Notes: generated from the sequence alone by a model not told the origin. Counted from the first letter of the stretch, positions 17,588 to 26,790 are shown. The stretch is DNA of 64,000 bases from JBAVVD01 sp049697115 (GCA_049697115.1 JBAVVD010000009.1:124001-188000), one strand, 5' to 3'. Program-made: numbers and translations.

Positions 17588-17971
17588 ATGCCCGGATCAA
17601 AAGAGCTGACCGGAATGAAAAATGGAAAAAGTGCAGGAAAGCTTGTTTATAAACTGGAGGAGATCAGCCGTCTCGCCAAGCTTGACTCTAAAACCATAGA
17701 TGCCTGGGAAAAAGAATTCCCTTTTCTTCAGCCCGGGCAGACAGCCGGCGGCCGGAAAATTTTCCGGCAGAAAGACCTGGACATCATTCTCCGTATAAAA
17801 GAGCTTTTGGATAAAGAGGGCTGCACTCTGGCCGGCGCCAAAAGGAGAATCGAGGAGGAATTCGGGCTGAAAACACCCGTCACTCTTCATCCGGACAAGC
17901 TGAAAAAAGCCCTCTGGCAGGTGCGGGAAGAGCTTCAAGAAATAGTGCAGACTCTCAAAAAAAATATCTAA
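17588..17971 (+). CDS. MerR-family helix-turn-helix regulator
   Basis: 127 residues. The winged HTH occupies roughly residues 18-85: YKLEEISRLAKLDSKTIDAW (recognition region), then FLQPGQTAGGRKIFRQKDLD (wing) and IILRIKELLDKEGCTLAGAK, followed by a C-terminal helix (about 100-127) for dimerisation. No effector-binding domain or metal-ligand cysteine pair is present, so it is a minimal member like those paired with IHF or small operons. The SD AAAGGA lies five bases before the ATG. Targets are unknown. The next feature is a tRNA gene, so it is a single-gene unit. Confidence 0.85.
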   Translation: MPGSKELTGMKNGKSAGKLVYKLEEISRLAKLDSKTIDAWEKEFPFLQPGQTAGGRKIFRQKDLDIILRIKELLDKEGCTLAGAKRRIEEEFGLKTPVTLHPDKLKKALWQVREELQEIVQTLKKNI

Positions 17972-18021
17972 AAAAATATAATATCATCTCTTCATTTCTG
18001 GTATAATTTGAAGCTATTCTT

Positions 18022-18098
18022 CGGGACGTGGCGCAGCCTGGTAGCGCACATGCTTGGGGTGCATGGGGTCGGCGGTTCAAATCCGCCCGTCCCGACCA
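18022..18098 (+). tRNA. tRNA-Pro (anticodon GGG)
   Basis: A full cloverleaf can be folded: acceptor CGGGACG/CGTCCCG, D stem GCGC/GCGC, anticodon stem CATGC/GCATG with loop TTGGGGT (anticodon GGG), T stem GGCGG/CCGCC with loop TTCAAAT, discriminator A and an encoded CCA. Length 77. A TATAAT box at 18002-18007 fits the promoter -10. Confidence 0.95.
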
Positions 18099-18204
18099 TT
18101 TTGTATGCCAAAATCCCTAAAGACATGATACAATGTAGCTTTTTAAGCGGACCGGATTTCCAGATTTTGCAACGGCCAATGGAATCATTCGGATGAGGTG
18201 AAAT

Positions 18205-19008
18205 ATTCGTCAAGATAGAGGTCACAAGCCCTTCATCCTTCTGACCAACGACGATGGATTCTTTTCAGAAGGGCTGCAGGCGCTTTCCCGCCTCATAAAA
18301 AACCTGGGAAAAACCTTCATTGTCGCTCCGGATAGGGAGAAAAGCGCCACTTCCCTCGCCCTCACGCTCCGGCGTCCCCTTCGCGTGGAAAAGATCAAAT
18401 CCAATATCTATGCCGTCGACGGAACGCCGGCCGATTGTGTCTATCTGGCCCTGAAGAAATTCATCCCCCGAAAGCCCGACCTGCTCATCTCTGGAATGAA
18501 TCACGGGCCGAACCTCGGCCAGCAGGACATTTCTTATTCCGGGACAGTCTCAGCCGCCATCCAGGGCATGTTTCTTCAAGTCCCTTCCATGGCCGTCTCT
18601 CTGATTGCGGATGCCCAAGGGCAATTCCATTTTGACCAAGCCTCTCAAATCGTCTTTCTTATGGCCCAGCAGTTACTCAAGAAAAGGATTCCCACAGGAG
18701 TGGTCCTCAATGTCAACATTCCGCCGCCTCCGATCAAAGGGATAAAGCTCACCGAGCTCGGACAGAAAAGGTACGACCCGGAAATCATTGAAAAAAAAGA
18801 TCCGCGGGAAAAATCCTATTTTTGGATCGGCACAGGAAGTCCGAAATCTCTGGGAGGCCAAAGAAGTGATATTCACGCCGTCCATCTCGGGTATATTTCT
18901 GTGACGCCCCTCCACACGGATTTAACGGATTACAAAACTCTCGAAAGTTCTCTCTTTTCTGATCTCTTCGCAAGGATCGAACATGAAACCACTTCGAAAA
19001 CTTTATGA
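18205..19008 (+). CDS. surE: 5'-nucleotidase SurE, apparent ATT start
   Basis: SurE removes phosphate from nucleoside 5'/3'-monophosphates using a divalent metal. The N-terminal active-site motif LLTNDDG (metal-binding DD), DREKSATS (Ser), and SGMNHGPNLGQQDISYSGTV with AAIQG are all present. The frame opens after a TGA at 18199-18201, and no ATG, GTG or TTG precedes the NDDG motif; the first canonical start is GTG at 18385, which would remove the active site. An SD (GAGGTG, 18195-18200) lies four bases before ATT at 18205, so I choose ATT, giving 267 residues, about the family length. A sequencing error is the alternative. The 3' end overlaps the next gene by 26 bases. Confidence 0.85.
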   Translation: MRQDRGHKPFILLTNDDGFFSEGLQALSRLIKNLGKTFIVAPDREKSATSLALTLRRPLRVEKIKSNIYAVDGTPADCVYLALKKFIPRKPDLLISGMNHGPNLGQQDISYSGTVSAAIQGMFLQVPSMAVSLIADAQGQFHFDQASQIVFLMAQQLLKKRIPTGVVLNVNIPPPPIKGIKLTELGQKRYDPEIIEKKDPREKSYFWIGTGSPKSLGGQRSDIHAVHLGYISVTPLHTDLTDYKTLESSLFSDLFARIEHETTSKTL

Positions 19009-19579
19009 TTGGGTTCTTCATTGGGCCGACTCTCCCTATGGGCCCCTGGCCCTTGCCCTTATTGCTCTGGCGGAAAGTTCTTTCTTTCCCATCCCTCCGG
19101 ATCCGCTGCTCATCGCCCTCTGTCTCGGTTCTCCAAAAAAGTCCTTCCGTTTTGCGCTGTACTGCTCTATCGCTTCCATTTTCGGAGGAATGATCGGCTA
19201 CCTTATTGGTTTTGGCGTCTGGGAAGTCGTGGATTCCTTTTTCTTTAAATATGTTCCCGGATTCACCGAGGCTCTTTTCCTTAAAGTGATGCTCAATTTC
19301 AAAAATTACGGTTTCTGGTATGTCTTTGCCGCCGGATTCACTCCTATTCCTTATAAGGTTTTCACCATTGCTTCCGGAGTCTTCCGACTGAATTTCTTCC
19401 TTTTCCTCCTGGCCTCAATGACCAGCCGCTCTCTGAGATTCTTCCTGGTAGCAGCGCTTTTCAGGAAGTTCGGGCCCGGCATCAAAAGCTTTATCGATAA
19501 ATATTTTAACTGGATGGCTCTTCTCTTTTTCATTCTCCTTTTTGGCGGATTTCTTGTGATTAAATATCTCATTAAGTAA
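18983..19579 (+). CDS. DedA/VTT-family (YqaA-like) membrane protein
   Basis: 198 residues, largely hydrophobic, with about five membrane segments. The VTT/SNARE-associated signature region is visible: ALIALAESSFFPIPPDPLLIALCLG near the N-terminus and FAAGFTPIPYKVFTIASGVF later, followed by RFFLVAALFRKFGP. YqaA/DedA proteins sit in the inner membrane, and recent work on relatives links them to phospholipid scrambling or flipping. The gene begins inside surE (26-base overlap), so translation is coupled. The combination of surE and a membrane DedA-type gene has no obvious pathway link. Confidence 0.9.
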   Translation: MKPLRKLYDWVLHWADSPYGPLALALIALAESSFFPIPPDPLLIALCLGSPKKSFRFALYCSIASIFGGMIGYLIGFGVWEVVDSFFFKYVPGFTEALFLKVMLNFKNYGFWYVFAAGFTPIPYKVFTIASGVFRLNFFLFLLASMTSRSLRFFLVAALFRKFGPGIKSFIDKYFNWMALLFFILLFGGFLVIKYLIK

Positions 19580-19674
19580 CGGAGGCTGTCTTTGGCTGCG
19601 GAACAGCCGCCGGACGGTCCACATTCGTTCTGAGAAAGAAACCGGCTGAAGAGAAACTCATTTAAACAGACACC

Positions 19675-20673
19675 ATGAATATCCAAGAGAAAATAAAATC
19701 CATCGAAAAGGCTCTGGACCGCCTCTCGGATCAGGAATCGGACTGCCGGCTTTGTCCCCGCCAGTGCAGAGTTGACCGAAAGAAAGGCGAAAAAGGAATC
19801 TGCCAGAGCGGAGCCCTCGCTTCTCTTTCTCATGCCCTTCCCCACTACGGTGAAGAGCCGGTCTTGAGCGGCTGGCCGGACAAAGCCAAAGAAAAAAACG
19901 AGGACGCCGTCTTTCCTCAGGGCTCAGGGACCATTTTTTTTACAGGCTGCAACCTCAAATGTCTTTTTTGCCAGAACTTTCAATTGAGCTGGCTGAATGA
20001 AGGCCATCCGGTGACGGATGAAGAGCTGGCTGCCATCATGCTCGGCCTCCAGAAAAAGGGAGCTTTGAACATCAACCTTGTCTCGCCGGGACATATGATC
20101 CTGCCGATATTGAGAGCCCTGAAAATGGCCTACTCTGATGGTCTTTTTCTGCCCCTGGTCTGGAATTCAAACGGATATGAAAAAACGGAAATCATTCAAA
20201 ACCTGAAAGGAATTGTCGATATTTATCTTCCTGACCTGAAATACTTCTCTTCTCGAGTGGCCGGGAAATTCTCCGGCGCATCCGATTATTTCGATCACGC
20301 CAGCTCGGCTGTTCGGGAGATGTACGGCCAGCGCCCCGGACTGATTCTCAGCACAGAAGATATTGCCCGGGAAGGGATCATCATCCGGCATCTCGTTTTG
20401 CCCGGCCACATCAGGGATTCTCTGGCTCTATTAAGATGGATGGCGCGAAACCTTTCCCCCTCCGTCTGTTTGAGCCTGATGAGCCAATATCACCCCTGTT
20501 TCAAAGCCCCTCAGGAAATTCAGAAACCTCTCTCCCCCAAGGAATACGCTTTGGTCCTCGCCGAAGCCAAAAAGCTGGGCTTCGAAAATCTTTTCATTCA
20601 ACCCGAATCCTTTGGACCAGAAGAGCATCTTGTCCCTGATTTCAGCCGCCCGGAGCCATTCCGATGGAAATGA
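19675..20673 (+). CDS. Radical SAM protein of the PflA/PflX-like type (COG1313)
   Basis: 332 residues. The radical SAM cluster motif CxxxCxxC is present as GCNLKCLFCQN (about residues 97-107), preceded by an N-terminal Cys-rich segment CRLCPRQCRVDRKKGEKGIC typical of this uncharacterised group related to pyruvate formate-lyase activases. NSNGYEKTEII and VDIYLPDLKYF match the barrel core. These enzymes bind a [4Fe-4S] cluster and cleave S-adenosylmethionine; the substrate is unknown. No glycyl-radical enzyme is encoded in this window, so an activase role is unsupported here. The SD is weak. Convergent with the next gene. Confidence 0.9.
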   Translation: MNIQEKIKSIEKALDRLSDQESDCRLCPRQCRVDRKKGEKGICQSGALASLSHALPHYGEEPVLSGWPDKAKEKNEDAVFPQGSGTIFFTGCNLKCLFCQNFQLSWLNEGHPVTDEELAAIMLGLQKKGALNINLVSPGHMILPILRALKMAYSDGLFLPLVWNSNGYEKTEIIQNLKGIVDIYLPDLKYFSSRVAGKFSGASDYFDHASSAVREMYGQRPGLILSTEDIAREGIIIRHLVLPGHIRDSLALLRWMARNLSPSVCLSLMSQYHPCFKAPQEIQKPLSPKEYALVLAEAKKLGFENLFIQPESFGPEEHLVPDFSRPEPFRWK

Positions 20674-20679
20674 AAAGGC

Positions 20680-21507
20680 TTAATATCCCCTCTTCCTCGG
20701 TGAATAGGTTATGGATTTGGGAAGCTGGCTTTCTTTGAATCCAATGGTCAGAGCCAGCTGGCGCAGCCTTGCCTGAATGAGCTGGGTATTCTCCGGCCCC
20801 ATGCGGAGAAGGTGCTTTTGCACGGCACTCAGACTCTCCAATCGCGGATCAACCATCACATAAGTCGTCACCTTTTTTCCCAGTAAAATAGGGTCCTCCA
20901 CAACCGGTGCTTTGAGAATTTCCACAATGGACCGGAGAAGAGTCTGATGAAAATCTTCTTTGGGGTAGCCCAGTTCCTTATAAGCCTGTTGAAAGAGAGG
21001 CCTGAGCCTCTGATAAAGCTGGGCACATTCCATTGCACTCAAAGAGTCAAAGACATCGGCGACGATGTTGTATCTCTCATAGCTGGCCGGGTCCAGATAG
21101 ATCTGGCCGTTCTTCCGGACGACCTTCAGTTTCTCTACGGGGGCAAAGAAGTCTATCTGAGGCCGCGGGCTCTCCCCGTTAGCGATATTGTCCACGGCCG
21201 CAGTGAATTTCCGGATCATATCTTTACTCTTCAGCCAGAGTGCAAAAGTGAGATGGGAAGACAGCTCTCTGGCCAATTGGCGAACGGTATCGTCGCTCTG
21301 GTCCAGATTGACGGAGATGCCCGAGACTATGCCTTCCGCTTTTCTGGCGGCCTCCTCCGGAGAAAGCGCCTGAGATTTCAGGGACTGTTCGGCCGCAGAG
21401 GATTCTTGTGCCTTTTTATAAAAGAAAATATAGTAAACGGCAAAGGCCGCGATCAGGAGGACAAGAATAAGAATTCCCGTCCGGATGACTTTTTTGCTCT
21501 CGTCCAT
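20680..21507 (-). CDS. DUF3014 membrane-anchored protein
   Basis: 275 residues with a single N-terminal membrane helix (about residues 10-30) and an extracytoplasmic domain of the DUF3014 type: RKFTAAVDNIANGESPRPQI, YERYNIVADVFDSL, YQRLRPLFQQAYKELGYP, PILLGKKVTTYVMVDPRLE. The function of DUF3014 is not known. The start has a GGAGGAAAC SD. It lies 20 bases downstream of the DUF4097-like lipoprotein on the same strand, so they are probably co-transcribed and both face the periplasm. Confidence 0.87.
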   Translation of the reverse strand: MDESKKVIRTGILILVLLIAAFAVYYIFFYKKAQESSAAEQSLKSQALSPEEAARKAEGIVSGISVNLDQSDDTVRQLARELSSHLTFALWLKSKDMIRKFTAAVDNIANGESPRPQIDFFAPVEKLKVVRKNGQIYLDPASYERYNIVADVFDSLSAMECAQLYQRLRPLFQQAYKELGYPKEDFHQTLLRSIVEILKAPVVEDPILLGKKVTTYVMVDPRLESLSAVQKHLLRMGPENTQLIQARLRQLALTIGFKESQLPKSITYSPRKRGY

Positions 21508-21526
21508 GTTTCCTCCACCTTCCCTT

Positions 21527-22333
21527 TTATTTACTCTTTTTCAAGCTGATATTCCCATTCAAAGCCATGAGACTGACACGGGCCCATCCTTCGCCAATTT
21601 GGGCGTCAATCTTTTCTGAGGGAAGAGCCTGACCCGAATCAAATTCGCTGGAAATATTCCCGCGTGGGGCACTGGCTTCCAGACGAATATTCGTGTCCGG
21701 TTGGAGGAATAGGGTGATATGACCCTCCCTGGTTGTGATTTGAATCATATCTTCCTTTCTAAGGTCCAGAAGCTCGGCTTGAACAGAGCCTCGGACAAGA
21801 TTCACAATAAGGGTGCCGGAGAAATTTTCCACTTGGACATCTCCCTCTTCCAGATCGACGACGGCCTTTCCGTACAAATCCGAAATAGAGATACGGCCGC
21901 TCCGATTCTGGATTTCCTTGAGGTTGACGGCACGGGGGACGTTTATAGAATAGTGAACCATGCCTGGGCCGTGCGCCTCGTCAGAGGAAAGCGTTTTGAT
22001 TTTAACGAAATCCTCGAATTGATCAAAATGGATATTCAGGCTGGGATAACGAACTCCATAAAAGCGGAAACGCCGGCTATAAGGGGCTTTTATGTCTTCT
22101 CCCGCATAGACTTCGACTTTGTTTTCATCCCAGCCGCGAATTTCAATGTCGCCGTTTTCATTTTCCAGAGCCAGCGTCCCTCCGGGGTTGAACGAAACGA
22201 CTTTATGAAATGTGCGGCCCCCTGAGGCCGGGATGTCTCCAAGTTCCGGATAATCCACGATGGCAATAACGCAGGAAGTGAGGCACAGGAAAATCACGCC
22301 AATTGGAAAAGCCAGGAGTGCTGTTTTCTTCAT
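21527..22333 (-). CDS. Lipoprotein with DUF4097-like adhesin repeats
   Basis: 268 residues. A clear lipoprotein signal (lipobox LTSC) follows the ATG at 22333, which has an AAAGGAGG SD; the open frame continues to 22435 but that part lacks signals. The mature protein is beta-rich with short right-handed repeats such as GTLALENENGDIEIRGWDEN, LKEIQNRSGRISISDLYG and EGDVQVENFSGTLIVN, which is the DUF4097/DUF4098 pattern of putative surface proteins. Membrane attachment is predicted; the ligand is unknown. Its promoter is at 22500-22528. Confidence 0.85.
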   Translation of the reverse strand: MKKTALLAFPIGVIFLCLTSCVIAIVDYPELGDIPASGGRTFHKVVSFNPGGTLALENENGDIEIRGWDENKVEVYAGEDIKAPYSRRFRFYGVRYPSLNIHFDQFEDFVKIKTLSSDEAHGPGMVHYSINVPRAVNLKEIQNRSGRISISDLYGKAVVDLEEGDVQVENFSGTLIVNLVRGSVQAELLDLRKEDMIQITTREGHITLFLQPDTNIRLEASAPRGNISSEFDSGQALPSEKIDAQIGEGWARVSLMALNGNISLKKSK

Positions 22334-22499
22334 CAGGACCTCCTTTCTCCCTTTAGACTTATTCATACGAGAGGAGAACCGGAAAAGTTCATTGGTTTGA
22401 TGCGCCGGTCTTCCTTCACAAGCCGAGGAATCCACATTTTCCCAATCCTCCAGAGATTATGGGCCTTCCCATTTTTTTCATTATTTGTATGTTATTTAA

Positions 22500-22528
22500 A
22501 AAATATCTTAGATAAATGCTCTTGTCAA
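22500..22528 (-). promoter_or_regulatory. Promoter of the DUF4097-like lipoprotein operon
   Basis: On the minus strand TTGACA (22528-22523), a 17-bp spacer and TATTTT (22505-22500). The leader would be about 160 bases. The rest of 22334-22675 contains no gene or clear terminator. Confidence 0.55.
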
Positions 22529-22675
22529 GAAAAGGCCGGTCCAGATACATATTCCCAAGTCCTTGAAATCTGAAAGGCTAAGGGGATGCGGCGAAAGAAA
22601 CCGTCTTGACCACAAACGTAGATGCAGTAATAATTTTAGAAACAAAGATTAAGGAAGGAAAAAACTGGAATCCTG

Positions 22676-23710
22676 TCAATAGTAAAAAGCGGCGCCGCCG
22701 TAGACAATCTTCGGGAATTGCCAGAGGGTCGTTCCGGACCGGGCATAAAAGAGGCCGAAATAGACATCCAGATTTTGGGCCAAGGACCGGGAGAAACGGA
22801 GATAGAAAAAGTCTCCTCCTCCGGGTGAGACATGAAAATAGGCGGCTTGAAGCGAAGAAAGTTCTGCGATTTTGTAATCGCCGAGGATCGCAAGGACTTT
22901 TCCTTTCGGGAACATTTCAGAACCTTTGGTGGATAAAAACTCTCCTGTGAGGAACATCCTGGAGCTGAGCTGATAGTCTGCTCCCAGAGAGAAATCAGCT
23001 TTGAGCCCTGAGGCAGTTTTTCGCACAGCCGCTTCTCCCCTGAGGACAATCTTTCCTGTGCCTTTCTCCACGGCCGCTCCGATAAGCTTATCACCCGAGA
23101 GAGATGCGGCGGCAAGATTGACATCGGCCCCCCCTACGGAAAAAAATACAGCGGTTCCGTAGTCATTCTTTCCGTTTCTCCGTGCGTAAACCCCTTCAAC
23201 CCAGGAGAAGCCAGAGAAATAATACTGCATTCTCAGACTGTCGACTCCCTGCCGTTCTTCCTTTTCCAGAGCGAACGGATTATAGGGATTGAAGACATCC
23301 ATAACGGAAAAAATTTTCGCTTTCCCCCAGGGAATCCTTTGTCTCCCCGCGGAAAAAACAAATGACCGGCCGTGATAAATGAGAGAGAGACGGTCAAAAA
23401 AATGATAAATTTTGAATCGATCTCCTCGATGCAGGTAGAAGGGTTTCAGCTCTTCCAGAAGGTTCCCCGTAAACAGGGAGTAGAAGGTTTTCTCCCCGTA
23501 GAGCATATCCACTTCGGAGTGAAGCTTGAAGGAGAAAGAGCCCCATCGTTGCTCCAGCTTCAAGCGTACTCTTGCCAGATGGACCGCAGAGGATTCCTCA
23601 AGAAAGTGCAGGTAAAAAGAATTGACCTTGAGATAGCCGGTGACAGAAGCGAGGAGTGACGAAGAGAAAAGGAAAAAAAGAAGCGCGCTAATCCTGAGTG
23701 ATTTTGCCAT
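22676..23710 (-). CDS. Outer-membrane beta-barrel protein of the LolA/FtsX-ABC cluster
   Basis: About 344 residues with a signal peptide (ISALLFFLFSSSLLAS) and a long series of amphipathic strands (RVRLKLEQRWGSFSFKLHSE, SFVFSAGRQRIPWGKAKIFS, FFYLRFSRSLAQNLDVYFGL) ending with an aromatic C-terminus (GAAFYY), typical of outer-membrane barrels. The GRQRIPWG motif is reminiscent of porin-like proteins. ATG at 23710 is preferred to TTG at 23716. It overlaps the ATPase gene by 23 bases and is the last gene of the operon, so it probably forms the outer-membrane part of that system. Substrate unknown. Confidence 0.8.
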   Translation of the reverse strand: MAKSLRISALLFFLFSSSLLASVTGYLKVNSFYLHFLEESSAVHLARVRLKLEQRWGSFSFKLHSEVDMLYGEKTFYSLFTGNLLEELKPFYLHRGDRFKIYHFFDRLSLIYHGRSFVFSAGRQRIPWGKAKIFSVMDVFNPYNPFALEKEERQGVDSLRMQYYFSGFSWVEGVYARRNGKNDYGTAVFFSVGGADVNLAAASLSGDKLIGAAVEKGTGKIVLRGEAAVRKTASGLKADFSLGADYQLSSRMFLTGEFLSTKGSEMFPKGKVLAILGDYKIAELSSLQAAYFHVSPGGGDFFYLRFSRSLAQNLDVYFGLFYARSGTTLWQFPKIVYGGAAFYY

Positions 23711-24359
23711 CGACAAGCCTGATCACCCTCTTGGTTCTGTGGACAACCCTCTGGTCATGCGTAGACAGGAGAAAGGTCACGCCTTTCTCCTCATTGAGTT
23801 TTTGTATGATATCCATGAGGCCGGCCGCGTTTTCTGAATCGAGGTTCGCCGTCGGTTCATCCGCAAGGACGATGAGGGGCTCTCCGACGATGGCCCGGGC
23901 CACGGCCACGCGCTGCTGCTCGCCTCCGCTCAGCTTGTTCAGGCGGCGATCCGCCAGGCTTTCCAGCCCCAGTTCTCTCAGGACAGGCATCACACGTTCC
24001 CGGCGTTCCGCCCTGTTTAATCCTTGAAGAATCAGGACAAATTCGACATTCTCGAAAGCCGTCAGCACAGGGATCAAATTGTAGGATTGAAAGACAAATC
24101 CGATTTTTTGAAGCCTCAGTTCCGAGAGTTTATTCTCAGAGAGGGAGGTGATGTCCTTCCCGTCAAAGATGGTTCTTCCCCCTGTAGGCCTGTCTATTCC
24201 TCCGACAAGATTCAGAAGAGTCGTCTTCCCGGACCCCGAAGGGCCCACCAGAGAAGTCAATTCTCCATTTTCTATGGTCAGGCTGATGCCGTCGACCGCT
24301 TTTACCACAGCCCCGTTCGTATAGTATTTGCTGAGGTCGATGGTCTGGATGATCGGCAT
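23688..24359 (-). CDS. ABC transporter ATPase (LolD/MacB type)
   Basis: 223 residues, the normal length for a LolD/MacB ATPase. Walker A is GPSGSGKTT (about residues 39-47), Q-loop FVFQSYNLIPVLTAFENVEF, signature LSGGEQQRVAVARAI, Walker B IVLADEPTANLDS and H-loop LSTHDQRVV are intact. It would power the two FtsX-like permeases encoded immediately upstream. SD GGAGGCGG before the ATG. It is followed with overlap by the outer-membrane barrel gene. This class drives mechanotransmission at the inner membrane and often handles lipoproteins or large substrates rather than small solutes. Confidence 0.93.
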   Translation of the reverse strand: MPIIQTIDLSKYYTNGAVVKAVDGISLTIENGELTSLVGPSGSGKTTLLNLVGGIDRPTGGRTIFDGKDITSLSENKLSELRLQKIGFVFQSYNLIPVLTAFENVEFVLILQGLNRAERRERVMPVLRELGLESLADRRLNKLSGGEQQRVAVARAIVGEPLIVLADEPTANLDSENAAGLMDIIQKLNEEKGVTFLLSTHDQRVVHRTKRVIRLVDGKITQD

Positions 24360-24368
24360 TTCCGCCTC

Positions 24369-25589
24369 CTATTTTTCAAATTTCAATTGGCCGGCCAGGT
24401 TTTCCCTTACGGCTCTCATGGATGGGAAAACAGTCATGACGACAGCCACAATCAGGACACATACACTGAGGAAAAACATCACCTTGAAGGAGAGGGCGAC
24501 ATGGAGCTCGGGGATAAACATGAAGGACTCCATGACTTCCGCCACTTTTCCGGAAAGCCGAATGGGATGGGACTTGAAGTAAAGAATGACAGGATAGGAC
24601 AGGATGAATCCGGCCACTGCCCCGATCGCCGAGAGGAAAACGGTTTCAGAGATGATCATTCGCGCCAGTTTCACCCGCTTCATCCCGATGGCCCTCAGGA
24701 CGGCAATTTCTTTTTTCCGGTCATAAACGGCCATGTGGACCGTGTTGAGGAGTCCAAAGGCGATAATGATGACCAGAACAGCATACATCAGATAGCCTGA
24801 AATTCTGTCAAATTCGATGAGTTCCAGGGCTTCGGGCATAATTTCCTTCCAGTCAAGGACTTCCAGGTCAGTTCCGCCCAGCCATTCATTGATCGTCTCT
24901 TTGATCCTGTTTATTTCTTTTTGACCCCGTTCAAAATACAGGACCGCCGAGGTGACCGTGCCATCCATCGAGAACAGCTCATCTGCGTCTTCCAGGACAG
25001 TGATCATCTTAGACCTGTCCAGCTCCACCATTCCGGTTCTGAAAATCCCCTTGACTTTTAAAAGCTTGGCGCCTATGGAACCATCCTTGCCCTGGGCAAC
25101 CACGGCAATCTCATCTTCCAGGCGGAGGTTTAAATTTTCGGCCAGCTTGTCCCCGAGAAGGGTGGAATTTTTTTCTCCCTCATTTAAAAACCTTCCCTCT
25201 ATGAGTTTTGTATGAATGCTCGTCGTTTTTATTTCCCTCATTGGATCCAGGCCCGTGATCGATGCCCCGTATGTTCTGTTTTCGAAACTGACCAGGGCAA
25301 ACCCGTCGATCCGCTCTGTCCAGTTCAGGTTGAGAGAATCGAGCTTTCTTCTGAGGTTATCATCCATTACAAAGCTCTTGGAAAGGGATTCCCGGCCGAA
25401 GTAGCTTTTCCGGAAAATCCTCAATTTACCGTTCCAGGTTTTTGTCGAGCTCTTCAGCATCATCCCGTAACTCCCCTCCTGCAAGCTCATCATGAAGTTC
25501 AGGAAAAAAACCGAAAAGGCGACAGCGGCCATAGTCAGAGATGTCCTCCTCCGGTTCCTCCAGAGATTGCGCCAGGCTATTTTAAACAT
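24369..25589 (-). CDS. FtsX/LolC-E-like ABC permease, second of a pair
   Basis: 406 residues. One N-terminal membrane helix after MFKIAWRNLWRNRRRTSLTM, a periplasmic MacB-core-like domain (KLIEGRFLNEGEKNSTLLGD, NLRLEDEIAVVAQG), and three C-terminal helices with the FtsX signature around KKEIAVLRAIGMKRVKLARM. This is the LolC/LolE topology. It overlaps the upstream permease by eight bases and ends nine bases before the ATPase start. It is paralogous to the preceding gene, so the complex is probably a heterodimer with two ATPase copies. Confidence 0.92.
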   Translation of the reverse strand: MFKIAWRNLWRNRRRTSLTMAAVAFSVFFLNFMMSLQEGSYGMMLKSSTKTWNGKLRIFRKSYFGRESLSKSFVMDDNLRRKLDSLNLNWTERIDGFALVSFENRTYGASITGLDPMREIKTTSIHTKLIEGRFLNEGEKNSTLLGDKLAENLNLRLEDEIAVVAQGKDGSIGAKLLKVKGIFRTGMVELDRSKMITVLEDADELFSMDGTVTSAVLYFERGQKEINRIKETINEWLGGTDLEVLDWKEIMPEALELIEFDRISGYLMYAVLVIIIAFGLLNTVHMAVYDRKKEIAVLRAIGMKRVKLARMIISETVFLSAIGAVAGFILSYPVILYFKSHPIRLSGKVAEVMESFMFIPELHVALSFKVMFFLSVCVLIVAVVMTVFPSMRAVRENLAGQLKFEK

Positions 25590-26790
25590 ACCGGAGAGCC
25601 TCCGTGATCACGATTTTTGAGGCTTTGCGGGCCGGAACGATGACCGAGAGAAAAATAATGACAAAAACCATCAGGACAAGCTCGAAAACACTCGCAAGAC
25701 TGATGTAGGGATAGATCACAGCTCCGGTTCCCCAGATTTCCAGGCTCCGGCTGAAGACGGAAAGGTTCAGGCCTTTCAGGGACAGATAGACATAAAGAGC
25801 GGCGCAGAGGACTCCCCCGATCCATACGGAGACAACGCCGATAAGCAGCCCCTCCATGAAAATCAACCGGCTGAGCTTGATGGGTTTCAGGCCCACAGCC
25901 CTCATCACCCCGAATTCTCTCATTCGTTCATAGATCGACATGAGGAAGACATTGACGATCCCGAATGTGGCTCCCAGCAGTATAATAAAACCGAAGAGAA
26001 GCATCATTTCCTTGAAAATATCAAATTGATATTTCAGGGCCGGATAAATATCGCCCCAGGAAAGAACTTCCAGCTCCCGACTGACTCTCGCTTTGATTTT
26101 TTCCTGGACGCGGGGAACATCCCTGTCTTTATGGAGACGAATGACAATCTCGTTGGCCGCATCTGTATAGCCGGCCATGTGTGCCGCCGCACGAATGTCC
26201 ATCAAGACGAAATATCTGTTGACGTCCCGTGAAGGCGATTTGAAGATTCCCGAAATGCGGAAAGCGGAGGCGCGTATTTCGCCGTCCACATCCGCGCTGT
26301 TGAAGACAATCTTATCCTGCAGGTCAACATCCAGAACATCTGCAAGTTCATTCCCGATGAGAATATCATTCTCTTTTTCGGGGAAACGGCCCTTGATGAG
26401 GAATTCCCTGAATTTCGTCAGCCGTTTTTCCTTTTCCAGGTCTCCCCCGATGGACTGGACAGGCGAAGTTGCCTGAGGGGAATAGATCACTCCCTGGAGG
26501 TTGACTCTTTTGGCCATCGTTTCAATTTCGGAGAAAGGAATCTTTTCCATTAACGAATCCGGGGCGAAAATAAACCTTTTCGGCTCCGGGTCCCTTAAAT
26601 AGCCTTCCCTGTGAATCTGGATATGGCCTGTGCCGGAGTCAATGATATTCTTCACGGCCTGTCGGACACCGCCTTCGGTAACGGAAAGAAAGAAAAAGAG
26701 ACCGAAAAGAGCCACCGTGACGGCGGAAATTAGAATCCAGGTTCTCCTTTTGCGCCGCCAGATATTCCTCCATGCCATTTTGAGAATCAT
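25582..26790 (-). CDS. FtsX/LolC-E-like ABC permease, first of a pair
   Basis: 402 residues with the same layout: helix after MILKMAWRNIWRRKRRTWI, periplasmic domain containing FLIKGRFPEKENDILIGNEL, and C-terminal helices around RMREFGVMRAVGLKPIKLSR. The start overlaps the stop of the LolA-like gene (ATGA, four bases), and the end overlaps the next permease by eight bases, so translation is tightly coupled. The N-terminal AWRN.WR.KRRT motif is shared by the two permeases, indicating duplication. As in LolCE, the periplasmic domain would receive or pass substrate to the LolA-like protein. Confidence 0.92.
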   Translation of the reverse strand: MILKMAWRNIWRRKRRTWILISAVTVALFGLFFFLSVTEGGVRQAVKNIIDSGTGHIQIHREGYLRDPEPKRFIFAPDSLMEKIPFSEIETMAKRVNLQGVIYSPQATSPVQSIGGDLEKEKRLTKFREFLIKGRFPEKENDILIGNELADVLDVDLQDKIVFNSADVDGEIRASAFRISGIFKSPSRDVNRYFVLMDIRAAAHMAGYTDAANEIVIRLHKDRDVPRVQEKIKARVSRELEVLSWGDIYPALKYQFDIFKEMMLLFGFIILLGATFGIVNVFLMSIYERMREFGVMRAVGLKPIKLSRLIFMEGLLIGVVSVWIGGVLCAALYVYLSLKGLNLSVFSRSLEIWGTGAVIYPYISLASVFELVLMVFVIIFLSVIVPARKASKIVITEALRYV

